Shown here: piece after piece, positions 1-7,595 of the stretch
Layout: the number at the start of each line of letters is the position of its first letter
Position numbering within the stretch: the stretch's first letter is position 1
DNA from: Flavobacteriales bacterium BRH_c54
GTDB taxonomy: Bacteria; Bacteroidota; Bacteroidia; Flavobacteriales_E; Vicingaceae
DNA: 39,905 bases
Direction of reading: 5' to 3'
NCBI GenBank assembly: GCA_000961845.1
Contig: LADZ01000062.1
Coordinates: forward strand, 1-39,905
Position numbers and translations under genes: made by a program
The notes under the pieces: model-generated
The model's database searches: none
Told to the model about the DNA's origin: nothing
What the model saw: only the letters and a program-made list of their open reading frames with translations

Positions 1-1018
1 TTGATGGGTTTAACACTTGTGCTCCATTCGTAGAAACAATATACATCACATTTGGATCTGAAGGAGCAATTGCCCCAGAAATTCTAGAACCTCCTGTAAC
101 ATTTGTTATTGAAAACGAATTAGGAGAACCATCAGGGGAAGTATAAATTTTACCACTATAACAAACTAACATAGAACCATCAGAAGCAATGTCTATATCA
201 TTTACTAAGCTTGTTTCCGGAATATTAGGTCCCGGAATAACTACAGGATTTGTCCACCCTGACAAAGTTGATGGATAGTTTCCAGATCCATCAGGATCTG
301 CATAAACTAATCCTGTACCGCTTGTCATCCCTAAATAAAGTCTGTTTCCTCGTGCTCCTATTGCATTAACTATTGATAAACTAACACTAGGTAATGCAGG
401 AACATTTCCATTCACCATAATTGGCACCACTTGTCCTGTTGAAGGAACATATTCATATAATCCATTACCTGGAAATCCTGGAGAACCTAAACCAGTTCCT
501 GTAGGTGATTCAAATGCACTACCTGTACCAAAAAATATTCTTCCATTATCAGTTTGAGTAATACAAGAAACAGATAAATTATCTCCTAAAGGATGTACAT
601 TAGTCCATGTATTACCATTATTATAAGAAACGTGTAAACCTCCGGCAACACTACCTGCATAAATGATATTAGAATTAAATCTGTCAACCCAAATAGCTCT
701 ACCTCTACCACCAACATTGTCTGGACCCATTTGTTCCCAAACCATTCCTAAAGATTTGTTTTGTTTCATGGCAGCTAATTTCATCACCTGATTTCTTGCT
801 GCTTGATAATCACTGTACTCCACTTTACCTGTTTGAGGATTAGCTCTTAACATATTAAGATACTCATTTATTTTTTCAGGACCAGAAGAAGTTTCTGATT
901 TACCGTACTCTAGAGGGTTATACGAACTTTTAACCTCTTTATTAGAGTTAATATAAGTTAATCCAGCTGTAAGACCTACAACAGCCAATGATCCAACAAT
1001 AATAGTTTTAATATTCAT
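1..1018 (-). CDS. Partial secreted BNR/sortilin-type repeat protein (C-terminus outside window)
   Basis: An open frame begins with ATG at 1018 and runs off the left edge after 339 codons. The N-terminus (MNIKTIIVGSLAVVGLTAGL) is a hydrophobic signal or anchor. Around residue 95 comes a block with WEQMGPDNVGGRGRAI followed by IYAGSVAGGLHVSYNNGNTW, which is the Asp-box (BNR) motif of sialidase/sortilin-like beta-propellers. Later segments repeat the pattern of a readout followed by 'SPDG'. Proteins of this kind in Bacteroidota are large, exported, and usually end in a T9SS sorting domain; that end is missing here, so T9SS export is inferred. The ligand or substrate is unknown. The gene has its own promoter and a leader of about 65 bases. 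Confidence 0.75.
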   Translation of the reverse strand, partial: MNIKTIIVGSLAVVGLTAGLTYINSNKEVKSSYNPLEYGKSETSSGPEKINEYLNMLRANPQTGKVEYSDYQAARNQVMKLAAMKQNKSLGMVWEQMGPDNVGGRGRAIWVDRFNSNIIYAGSVAGGLHVSYNNGNTWTNVHPLGDNLSVSCITQTDNGRIFFGTGSAFESPTGTGLGSPGFPGNGLYEYVPSTGQVVPIMVNGNVPALPSVSLSIVNAIGARGNRLYLGMTSGTGLVYADPDGSGNYPSTLSGWTNPVVIPGPNIPETSLVNDIDIASDGSMLVCYSGKIYTSPDGSPNSFSITNVTGGSRISGAIAPSDPNVMYIVSTNGAQVLNPS

Positions 1019-1084
1019 CTGTAATCTATTTAGTTTAATTTTATTCTATCTGTATTATTCTATATTATATCTCAAAACGGCTCA

Positions 1085-1115
1085 CAAGATACGAATTTAT
1101 TTTAAATTTTCACAA
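1085..1115 (-). promoter_or_regulatory. Probable promoter of the BNR-type gene
   Basis: On the minus strand a TTG (complement of 1113-1115) is followed after 21 bases by TATCTTG (complement of 1085-1091). This is close to the Bacteroidota pattern TTG-N19-21-TAnnTTTG. It lies about 67 bases before the ATG at 1018. Confidence 0.4.
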
Positions 1116-1152
1116 GTCTATTTAGTATAAAATCATTGAAATTCTTTATTTC

Positions 1153-2028
1153 CTAAAACATGTGTTTTTCGGCATGATAAGAAGATCTAACCAAAGGACC
1201 GCTTTCTACATATCTAAACCCTAATTTCAACCCTATCTCTTTATATTCAGCAAATTGAGCTGGAGTAACAAACTCTTTAACAGGCAAATGTTTTGGCGTT
1301 GGCTGTAAATATTGTCCTAAAGTTAATATATCGCAACCTACATTTACTAAATCTTGCATTGTTTCTATCACCTCTTCTTTGGTCTCTCCTAAGCCTAACA
1401 TTACTCCAGATTTTGTTCTCATTCCACCTTCCTTTAATCTCTTAATTACTTCTAAACTTCTATCATACTTTGCTTGGATTCTTACTTCTCTTGTTAACCT
1501 TCTTACTGTTTCTAAATTATGTGAAACTATTTCTGGTGCTACATCTATTATTCTTTGTAAATTATCCCATTTCCCTTGAAAATCTGGTATTAAGGTTTCC
1601 ATTGTTGTTTGTGGACTAAATTCTCTAACCTTATTTACTGTCTCCACCCAAATAATAGAACCACCATCTTTCAAATCATCTCTATCTACAGATGTAATAA
1701 CGCAATGCTTTACGTTCATTAGTTTTACCGAATTGGCTACTCTTTCAGGCTCTTCAAAATCTGCAGGTAATGGTCGCCCAGTTTTTACAGCACAAAAACC
1801 ACAAGATCTAGTACATATGTTTCCTAAAATCATAAAAGTTGCCGTTCCTGCTCCCCAACACTCACCCATATTAGGGCAATTTCCACTTTCACAAATAGTG
1901 TGTAATTTATGTTCCGAAACAATTTGCCTTACTTTTGTATATTCTTGACCTGTAGGTAATTTAACTTTTAACCAGCTTGGTTTTTTTATTTTACTGTGTG
2001 TCACTGCTTTTTCTTCTTCTTTAATCAT
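1153..2028 (-). CDS. lipA: Lipoyl synthase LipA
   Basis: LipA is a radical-SAM enzyme that inserts two sulfur atoms into protein-bound octanoyl groups to make the lipoyl cofactor of pyruvate and 2-oxoglutarate dehydrogenases and the glycine cleavage system. Both cluster motifs are present: the auxiliary cluster [12 protein letters not shown] (Cys46, 51, 57) and the radical-SAM cluster CTRSCGFC (Cys72, 76, 79). Near the end RSSYHA supplies the Ser ligand of the auxiliary cluster. Length is 291 residues, normal for the family. The open frame extends 21 bases upstream to a TTG at 2049; I chose the ATG at 2028 because ATG is the usual start and the family needs no extra N-terminus. The gene follows the outer-membrane protein gene 2060..2815 by 31 bases on the same strand, so it is probably cotranscribed. 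Confidence 0.95.
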   Translation of the reverse strand: MIKEEEKAVTHSKIKKPSWLKVKLPTGQEYTKVRQIVSEHKLHTICESGNCPNMGECWGAGTATFMILGNICTRSCGFCAVKTGRPLPADFEEPERVANSVKLMNVKHCVITSVDRDDLKDGGSIIWVETVNKVREFSPQTTMETLIPDFQGKWDNLQRIIDVAPEIVSHNLETVRRLTREVRIQAKYDRSLEVIKRLKEGGMRTKSGVMLGLGETKEEVIETMQDLVNVGCDILTLGQYLQPTPKHLPVKEFVTPAQFAEYKEIGLKLGFRYVESGPLVRSSYHAEKHMF

Positions 2029-2059
2029 CTCTCCATTTAATATTTTCAATTCTTACTAA

Positions 2060-2815
2060 CTAATTTGTGCTTTTAGAGCCAAACGAAAACGTTACATATA
2101 AATTTATAAGCCAATTTCTATTTAATTCATTTGCCATCATTGGCAACTCTTGTAAAAACAAATCTGCTTTTGCTCCAACTTCTAGAGCATTTAAATTTTC
2201 TGCTTCCCTAGCAGATTCAAAATTTAATCCTGCTTTTAAAAATACACCCGGAATAATTTTTCCTCCAAACAATCCTTTCATCGCAGGACCTTTACCTACT
2301 ATATCATTCTGCGTGTGTTTCTCAGGATTATATCTTTCAAATCTTGTGTCTATCGTTTCCAATTCTTCATTATAAAATAATACTTCTAAGTAAATTGGTT
2401 TGGCATAAGCCAAAGTTATTCCTGTATTATAAATCATAGCTATTGCTATACCCCTAACACTTTGTTTACTAATAAAAGTTTTATGATTCCCTACACTTCC
2501 TCTAAACAAAAACATAGTATTTAACTTACCATATACATAGCCATTAGAGTTATCGAATAATGAAGTAAATGTTTTTATTTCTTTAGGATGTTTTAACCCA
2601 ACTATTTCTCCTTCAAAAGTTCTTCTTGTAAAACCTGAAGTGTACATTCCATATCTGTAATTAAATCCCCAACCTGTTGTATGAATAATTAAACCATAGG
2701 CTTGTTCACTTTTATATACCGTTCTTGCTTCTTCAAAAATTGTTTCTTGAGCAGCTACTTTTGAAATATTACAAAAAAACAAAGTAAGAATAATTATGTA
2801 TACTACTTTTTTCAT
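2060..2815 (-). CDS. Conserved exported protein, probable outer-membrane barrel
   Basis: The 251-residue product starts with a clear signal peptide (MKKVVYIIILTLFFCNISKVAAQ, cut probably after VAA near residue 22). The body alternates aromatic and polar residues (GWGFNYRYGMYTSGFTRRTFEGEIVG, and the end INLYVTFSFGSKSTN), as expected of a small outer-membrane beta-barrel. I recognise it only as a conserved Bacteroidota protein of unknown role. The frame is open to 2851, but the upstream 12 codons overlap the -7 promoter element at 2825-2832, so the ATG at 2815 is the real start. It is the first gene of a likely operon with lipA. Confidence 0.7.
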   Translation of the reverse strand: MKKVVYIIILTLFFCNISKVAAQETIFEEARTVYKSEQAYGLIIHTTGWGFNYRYGMYTSGFTRRTFEGEIVGLKHPKEIKTFTSLFDNSNGYVYGKLNTMFLFRGSVGNHKTFISKQSVRGIAIAMIYNTGITLAYAKPIYLEVLFYNEELETIDTRFERYNPEKHTQNDIVGKGPAMKGLFGGKIIPGVFLKAGLNFESAREAENLNALEVGAKADLFLQELPMMANELNRNWLINLYVTFSFGSKSTN

Positions 2816-2824
2816 ACGCAATAG

Positions 2825-2851
2825 CAAAAATAATAATAAATAATTTGTCAA
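2825..2851 (-). promoter_or_regulatory. Promoter of the outer-membrane protein/lipA operon
   Basis: On the minus strand TTGACA starts at 2851 and TATTTTTG (complement of 2825-2832) follows after 16 bases. The expected transcription start is only about 5 bases before the ATG at 2815, so the message would be nearly leaderless. Confidence 0.45.
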
Positions 2852-2874
2852 CTTTACAAGATGTAGTTATTTTG
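2845..2874 (+). promoter_or_regulatory. Probable promoter of the OsmC gene
   Basis: TTG at 2845-2847, a 20-base spacer, then TATTTTG at 2868-2874 (one base short of TAnnTTTG). The ATG is at 2893. The TTG is half of the palindrome TTGTCAA (2845-2851), whose other half is the -33 box of the divergent promoter. Confidence 0.45.
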
Positions 2875-2892
2875 CAAACACATTAATTCATT

Positions 2893-3297
2893 ATGCCAAC
2901 ATCTAAAGTTATATATAAAGGAGAATTAAGAACCGAGGCCGTTCATTTATACTCTAATACCAAAATTATTACTGACGCTCCTTTAGACAACCAAGGGAAA
3001 GCTGAAGCTTTTTCTCCTACAGACTTAGTTGCAACTGCTCTTGTTAGTTGTATGTTTACCATTATAGGAATTAAAGCTAGAGATAGCGGTTTTTCTATTG
3101 AAAATGCCTCAGCAACTGCAACAAAAATAATGGCTGATAAACCTAGAAAAATAAAAGAAGTTATTATCGAGTTTGATTTCACCAATCATCATTACTCTGA
3201 CAAAGAAAAGAAATTGATTGAAAACTCAGCAAAAACTTGTCCTGTAGCGTTAAGTTTAGCCAAAGACATAAAACAAACCTTAGTCTTTAATTTCTAA
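2893..3297 (+). CDS. OsmC/Ohr-family peroxidase-like protein
   Basis: OsmC-family proteins are small cytoplasmic thiol peroxidases that reduce organic hydroperoxides and help against oxidative stress. The 134-residue length fits. The two family cysteines are visible: one in LVSCMFTIIG (about residue 54) and one in KTCPVALSL (about residue 116), the reactive pair. The N-terminal strand region (KVIYKGELRTEAVH) and the TDLVATALVSC helix are typical of the YhfA-like OsmC branch rather than of Ohr. It is divergent from the lipA operon and its last 18 bases overlap the convergent YtxJ gene, so the two 3' ends share sequence. Confidence 0.88.
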   Translation: MPTSKVIYKGELRTEAVHLYSNTKIITDAPLDNQGKAEAFSPTDLVATALVSCMFTIIGIKARDSGFSIENASATATKIMADKPRKIKEVIIEFDFTNHHYSDKEKKLIENSAKTCPVALSLAKDIKQTLVFNF

Positions 3298-3633
3298 CAC
3301 TTCTTTAACTTTACTTACAGAAATTAATCCGTGAGAAGCATGGTAAACACACTTATTGTTTTTTATAACAAGCAATTGAGGAGATTCGTGTTGCACATCA
3401 AAATCTACTGCAATTTGATTAGAAATTTCTCTGTATTTAATTAAGTCTAAATAATAAAGCGGTAGTTTATTTTCATCAATATCCCATGTTGTTGACATTT
3501 TAAGTTTTGCCATCATACTCACAGGGCATCTGGTACTATGTTTAAACACAGCAACAGCAAAATAGCCTTCTTCGTTAGAAGAGGCTACCATATTGTTATA
3601 ATCAGAAAATGTTTCGAGTTTGAACCAGTTCAT
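3280..3633 (-). CDS. ytxJ: YtxJ-type monothiol bacilliredoxin
   Basis: This 117-residue thioredoxin-fold protein has FKHSTRCPVSMMAK with a single active Cys36 in the position of the CxxC motif, which is the signature of YtxJ (BrxC). That family reduces mixed disulfides between proteins and bacillithiol in the cytoplasm. The conserved cis-proline region is HESPQLLVIKNNK near residue 81. Its presence suggests the organism makes bacillithiol or a similar thiol; this is inference. The gene follows the small lipoprotein gene by 19 bases on the same strand and overlaps the 3' end of the OsmC gene by 18 bases. Confidence 0.82.
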   Translation of the reverse strand: MNWFKLETFSDYNNMVASSNEEGYFAVAVFKHSTRCPVSMMAKLKMSTTWDIDENKLPLYYLDLIKYREISNQIAVDFDVQHESPQLLVIKNNKCVYHASHGLISVSKVKEVLEIKD

Positions 3634-3652
3634 AGTTGGAACTAAACAAATA

Positions 3653-3781
3653 TTAAGCAGCTACTTTTGTAGTCTTAACGTCTGTTTTTCCATAAGCAGG
3701 ACAAGTACCATGACTTTTGCAAGAAGAATAAAGTAATGCTAATAGAAATAAAGAAGTTAGAGTTAATGCGATCTTTTTCAT
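3653..3781 (-). CDS. Small lipoprotein, 42 residues
   Basis: A short frame starting with ATG at 3781 encodes a positively charged start, a hydrophobic stretch and a lipobox-like end (LLYSSC, Cys21), followed by SHGTCPAYGKTDVKT. This is the architecture of a signal-peptidase II lipoprotein whose mature part is only 22 residues. I recall similar tiny lipoproteins with a 'CPAY' motif in Bacteroidota; no function is known to me. It lies 19 bases before ytxJ and has a clear -7 promoter element, so the two probably form an operon. The single mature-part Cys27 beside a thiol-redox gene is suggestive but unproven. Confidence 0.65.
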   Translation of the reverse strand: MKKIALTLTSLFLLALLYSSCKSHGTCPAYGKTDVKTTKVAA

Positions 3782-3805
3782 GCGAGTTTTCTTAATTTTG
3801 AGTTA

Positions 3806-3813
3806 CAAACATA
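3806..3813 (-). promoter_or_regulatory. -7 promoter element for the lipoprotein/ytxJ operon
   Basis: On the minus strand this reads TATGTTTG, an exact TAnnTTTG match, about 25 bases before the ATG at 3781. I see no convincing -33 TTG. Confidence 0.45.
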
Positions 3814-3899
3814 ATAAAAATATTTTTACTTAGTTTTCTTTTTTATTAACAATTTTCCAATTTGAAAATGTTCAAAACCTCTATAAACCAGAAAAATCA

Positions 3900-4565
3900 A
3901 TGATAAACATCCTATTAAGTGACTCGTGGAAAAAATTATTATCAAGTGAAATTAACGCTCCATATTTTACTGATTTACTGCAATTTTTAGCTGCTGAAAA
4001 GAAAAATCATCGTATTTTTCCTCCTGAAAAAGAAATATTTAACGCTTTTAACCTTACACCTCTAGAAAAAATAAAAGTAGTAATCATTGGTCAAGATCCA
4101 TATCATGGTATTGGTCAGGCTCACGGACTTTGTTTTTCAGTGAATGATGGTATAAAATTCCCTCCATCATTAAAAAATATTTTTAAAGAACTGCAAAATG
4201 ATTTAGACATTCCTATACCCATTTCAGGTAATTTAACTCATTGGGCAGAACAAGGTGTTTTTTTACTTAACAACACCCTTACTGTTAGAGAAAAAACACC
4301 TACTTCTCATCAAAAAAAAGGTTGGGAAGAATTTACTGATGCCGTTATAAAACTAATTTCCGAACAAAAATCAGGAGTAGTTTTTTTACTTTGGGGAAGT
4401 TTTGCTCAATCGAAAGAAAATTTAATTGATACCACTAAACACCATATTTTAAAAGCAGCTCATCCTTCTCCTTTTTCTGCCCATAGAGGTTTTTTAGGAT
4501 GCAAACATTTCTCTACAACCAACAAAATTTTAATAGAACAAGGTAAAACCCCTATTAACTTTTAA
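3900..4565 (+). CDS. ung: Uracil-DNA glycosylase
   Basis: Family 1 uracil-DNA glycosylase, which removes uracil from DNA and starts base-excision repair. The water-activating loop GQDPYHG has the catalytic Asp66, the uracil-binding strand is [10 protein letters not shown] (about 161-170), and the minor-groove loop is [11 protein letters not shown] with catalytic His188. Length (221 residues) is standard. It opens a plus-strand run; the Omp85-like gene starts 27 bases after its stop. Confidence 0.97.
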   Translation: MINILLSDSWKKLLSSEINAPYFTDLLQFLAAEKKNHRIFPPEKEIFNAFNLTPLEKIKVVIIGQDPYHGIGQAHGLCFSVNDGIKFPPSLKNIFKELQNDLDIPIPISGNLTHWAEQGVFLLNNTLTVREKTPTSHQKKGWEEFTDAVIKLISEQKSGVVFLLWGSFAQSKENLIDTTKHHILKAAHPSPFSAHRGFLGCKHFSTTNKILIEQGKTPINF

Positions 4566-4592
4566 ATTTACACCTTCCTACAAAAACAACAA

Positions 4593-6383
4593 ATGCAACA
4601 CAATCATTCTAATAACAATGATTTCACTTTTACCCCCTCTGCCAAAAGATTGGTGGTTGTTTTTTGGGGTTGTTTATTACTTTTTACTTATTCAACTTCT
4701 TTTGCCCAAAATAAAAAAGTTAAAGTAATTTTTAATGATACTATCCTCTCATCAAAACAGCAAAAAGAACTTTTATCAACAAGTACAAATAGTAGCTTTA
4801 TCAATATAAACAATACTGTAAAAAATATAAACCAACAGCTTTATAAAAATGCTTATTTAACTGCTCATATTGATAGTATAATATCCGATTCCACAACATA
4901 CTTTCTTCACTACCATTTAGGAAAACAAATAAAATGGGTCAACCTTACTACCAAAACTATTGATGAAGGAATTTTAAGCAAAATTGGTTTTAGGGATAAA
5001 ATCTACAACAACAGACCTTTTAATCAAAATCAATTAAAACGTTTTTTTGACAAAGTAATTTCTTTTTATGAAAATCATGGATATCCATTTGCTTCTATCC
5101 AGTTGGATAGTGTACAAATAACTGACTATAATCTTTCTGCCAATTTATCCATCAACAAAAACCAACTGTATAAAATAGACAGTGTTGCCATAAAAGGAAA
5201 TGCAACTGTTTCTGATGATTATATTAAAAACTACATTCGTATTAATGATGAAGACATTTACAACGAAGAGTTAATAAAAAAAATTAACACCCGAATTAAA
5301 GAAATCCCTTTTGTGGAAGAGCAAAATCCCTCTAAAGTTATTTTTAATGAAGAAAGTGCCTACGTGTTGTTAGTACTAAAAAAAAAACAAGCCAACAGGT
5401 TTAATGGAATTTTGGGTATCGTACCTGACGAAACCGGAAAAGTTAGATTAAATGGAGATGTAAAACTAAACTTAATGAATTCATTTAAGCGTGGAGAAGA
5501 AATTTCATTCAATTGGAGAGCCATGCAAAACAATTCACAAGATTTAAAACTCAGTACAGCTTACCCTTTTTTATTTAACAGTCCTTTTGGAGCCGAATAC
5601 CAACTTAATCTATATAAAAGAGATAGCACTTATATTGACGTTTTCAATAAAATTGGGATAAGATATATTCTGAAAGGAAATAATTATTTTAATATATTCT
5701 ATCATAATAAAAGTTCTAGCCTACTATCTCAAAAAGGTTTTGAAACCCTTACTGTTTTACCCGATTTTGCTGATGTTTCTACTCAACTTTACGGAATTGG
5801 AATTGTTTATGACCAATTAGATTACATACATAACCCAAGAAGAGGTTTTAGTATCACTGCAAATGGTTCGCTGGGAAATAAAAAAATCACAAAAAACCCT
5901 CAACTCAACGAACAACTTTATAAAGATGTAAACTTAAAAACCAACCTATATACCGCTCAAGCAAATTTAGCACTATACATTCCAATAAAAAAGAGAAGTG
6001 TTATTAAATTAGGTACTCAAAACGGATATACTTACAATGAAAATTTATTCGATAATGAAATGCTAAGAATTGGAGGACTACATACCTTAAGAGGTGTTGA
6101 TGAAGAATCTATATTCGCATCTTTTTATAGTATACAAACAATAGAATATCGATTTATTTTAGAACAAAATTCATTTTTATATTTGTTTACAGATGGTGCA
6201 TTTTGGGAGAAAAGAACTGCCAATACTTATACCCTAGACAGACCTTATAGTTTTGGTGTAGGGATGAATTTTGAAACCAATGCCGGAATATTTTCTATAA
6301 GTTATGCTGTAGGCAAACAATTCGACAACCCTATTCAATTTAGATCAGCAAAAATTCACTTTGGTTTTATCAACTTTTTTTAA
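4593..6383 (+). CDS. Omp85-superfamily outer-membrane protein (BamA/TamA-like)
   Basis: A 596-residue protein with a signal peptide after an unusual 18-residue polar N-terminus (hydrophobic core VVVFWGCLLLFTYSTSFAQ, about residues 21-39). Residues ~40-270 hold POTRA-like modules (for example LYKIDSVAIKGNATVSDDYIKNYI). Residues ~270-596 form an Omp85 barrel, including the conserved LRIGGLHTLRGVDEES segment (the RGF-type loop-6 motif, here LRG) and a C-terminal aromatic end (FGFINFF). Omp85 proteins insert or secrete proteins across the outer membrane. It is much shorter than BamA (five POTRA domains) and closer to TamA or a lipid/patatin-linked Omp85, so I do not call it bamA. It sits between ung and the oxygenase gene. 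Confidence 0.8.
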   Translation: MQHNHSNNNDFTFTPSAKRLVVVFWGCLLLFTYSTSFAQNKKVKVIFNDTILSSKQQKELLSTSTNSSFININNTVKNINQQLYKNAYLTAHIDSIISDSTTYFLHYHLGKQIKWVNLTTKTIDEGILSKIGFRDKIYNNRPFNQNQLKRFFDKVISFYENHGYPFASIQLDSVQITDYNLSANLSINKNQLYKIDSVAIKGNATVSDDYIKNYIRINDEDIYNEELIKKINTRIKEIPFVEEQNPSKVIFNEESAYVLLVLKKKQANRFNGILGIVPDETGKVRLNGDVKLNLMNSFKRGEEISFNWRAMQNNSQDLKLSTAYPFLFNSPFGAEYQLNLYKRDSTYIDVFNKIGIRYILKGNNYFNIFYHNKSSSLLSQKGFETLTVLPDFADVSTQLYGIGIVYDQLDYIHNPRRGFSITANGSLGNKKITKNPQLNEQLYKDVNLKTNLYTAQANLALYIPIKKRSVIKLGTQNGYTYNENLFDNEMLRIGGLHTLRGVDEESIFASFYSIQTIEYRFILEQNSFLYLFTDGAFWEKRTANTYTLDRPYSFGVGMNFETNAGIFSISYAVGKQFDNPIQFRSAKIHFGFINFF

Positions 6384-6426
6384 TGATTAAATTGTTAATT
6401 TTGTTGTCCTAACTATTATAACTGTT

Positions 6427-7245
6427 ATGCAAAACATCATCAATCCAATCTATTTATCACAAGAAAAAATAGAACAATTAAAACAAGATTTTAATACTGC
6501 TAAACCTTGTAAATATATTGTTTTGCCTAATTTCTTAACGGAAGAATTAGCTACCACATTATATGAGAATTTTCCTAAAATTGATACCTTAAATGTAAAA
6601 AGAAAAAGTATAAACGAAAACAAATCGGAAGATTATCATTTTGATCGTTTCCACCCTGCTTTTAGCGATTTAAAAAAAGTAGTTGGTTCTCCTGAAATGT
6701 ATCAATTTATGGAAACCATTACAGGGATTGAAGGACTTAGAACTACCGATGATTCGTTGGGTTCAGGTGTTCATCAAGGACAAAATGGAAGTTATGTAGA
6801 TGTGCATATTGATGTGAATTATAATCCTGCAAAACATTTGTGGAGAAGAATTAATTTGTTGATTTACTTAAACAAAAATTGGAAACCGGAATATGGTGGA
6901 GATTTAGAATTGTGGAATAAAAAAATGACACAATGCGAAGCAAAAGTTCCATGCGATTTTAACAGAGCAGTTATTTTCTTAACCGATGAAAATTCACCTC
7001 ATGGTTACTCAAAAATAACTATTCCTGAAGGAGAAACAAGAAAATCCTTTTACACGTATTATTTCACCGAAGTAGGCGAAGGGTTTAATTATAGTGACTC
7101 TCGTTTCGTATCTCGCCCGGATGATTCCACAATGAAGAAATTGGCTACTTCCATAAAAGAGCCTTTAAAAATTACTGCTAAAAAAATATTAAATGCTATT
7201 GGCGTAAAATCATTAGATTTTCAAGATAAGAATAAGAAAAAATAA
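6427..7245 (+). CDS. 2-oxoglutarate/Fe(II)-dependent oxygenase (prolyl 4-hydroxylase type)
   Basis: The 272-residue protein has the metal-binding triad of 2OG-Fe(II) oxygenases: HID (His127, Asp129) and the distal His192 in SPHGYSK, with Arg205 (GETRKSFYTYYF) in the place that binds 2-oxoglutarate. The strand RRINLLIYLNKNWKPEYGGDLELW (about 140-163) is the typical P4H-family core. These enzymes hydroxylate proteins or small molecules; the substrate is not readable from the sequence. The following ABM gene starts two bases after the stop codon, which implies cotranscription. Confidence 0.85.
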   Translation: MQNIINPIYLSQEKIEQLKQDFNTAKPCKYIVLPNFLTEELATTLYENFPKIDTLNVKRKSINENKSEDYHFDRFHPAFSDLKKVVGSPEMYQFMETITGIEGLRTTDDSLGSGVHQGQNGSYVDVHIDVNYNPAKHLWRRINLLIYLNKNWKPEYGGDLELWNKKMTQCEAKVPCDFNRAVIFLTDENSPHGYSKITIPEGETRKSFYTYYFTEVGEGFNYSDSRFVSRPDDSTMKKLATSIKEPLKITAKKILNAIGVKSLDFQDKNKKK

Positions 7246-7247
7246 GC

Positions 7248-7571
7248 ATGATTGCAACAACTCCCCAACCACCTTATTACGCTGTTATTTTTACTTCTAC
7301 GAAAACAACTACAGACGAAGGATATAATGAAATGGCAGACAAAATGATTGCTCTAGCTGCTAAACAAGAAGGTTTTTTAGGGGTAGAAGCAGCAAGAAAT
7401 GAACTGGGAATTACGGTTTCTTACTGGAAAGATGTAGCATCAATAAAAAAATGGAAAGAAGTCTCCGAACATAAAATAGCACAAGAAAAGGGCAAGTCCA
7501 CTTGGTACAAATCCTTCAAAACCAGAATTGCTAAAGTAGAAAGAGATTACGAGTTTCATAAACATAAGTAA
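7248..7571 (+). CDS. ABM-domain (antibiotic biosynthesis monooxygenase-like) protein
   Basis: A 107-residue single-domain protein with the dimeric alpha/beta-barrel ABM fold: strand YYAVIFTSTKT, helix YNEMADKMIALAAKQEGFLGVEAAR, strand GITVSYWKDVASIKKWKE. Family members are cofactor-free monooxygenases, heme-degrading enzymes or proteins of unknown use; no heme or catalytic residue can be assigned here. The start is two bases after the oxygenase stop, and the ABC exporter begins 24 bases downstream. Confidence 0.8.
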   Translation: MIATTPQPPYYAVIFTSTKTTTDEGYNEMADKMIALAAKQEGFLGVEAARNELGITVSYWKDVASIKKWKEVSEHKIAQEKGKSTWYKSFKTRIAKVERDYEFHKHK

Positions 7572-7595
7572 AAGACTAAAAAGAAATTTAACCTA

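Noticed and set aside
2816-2851. Upstream start of the outer-membrane protein frame
   Set aside because: It covers the -7 promoter box on the same strand and lies before a typical signal peptide.
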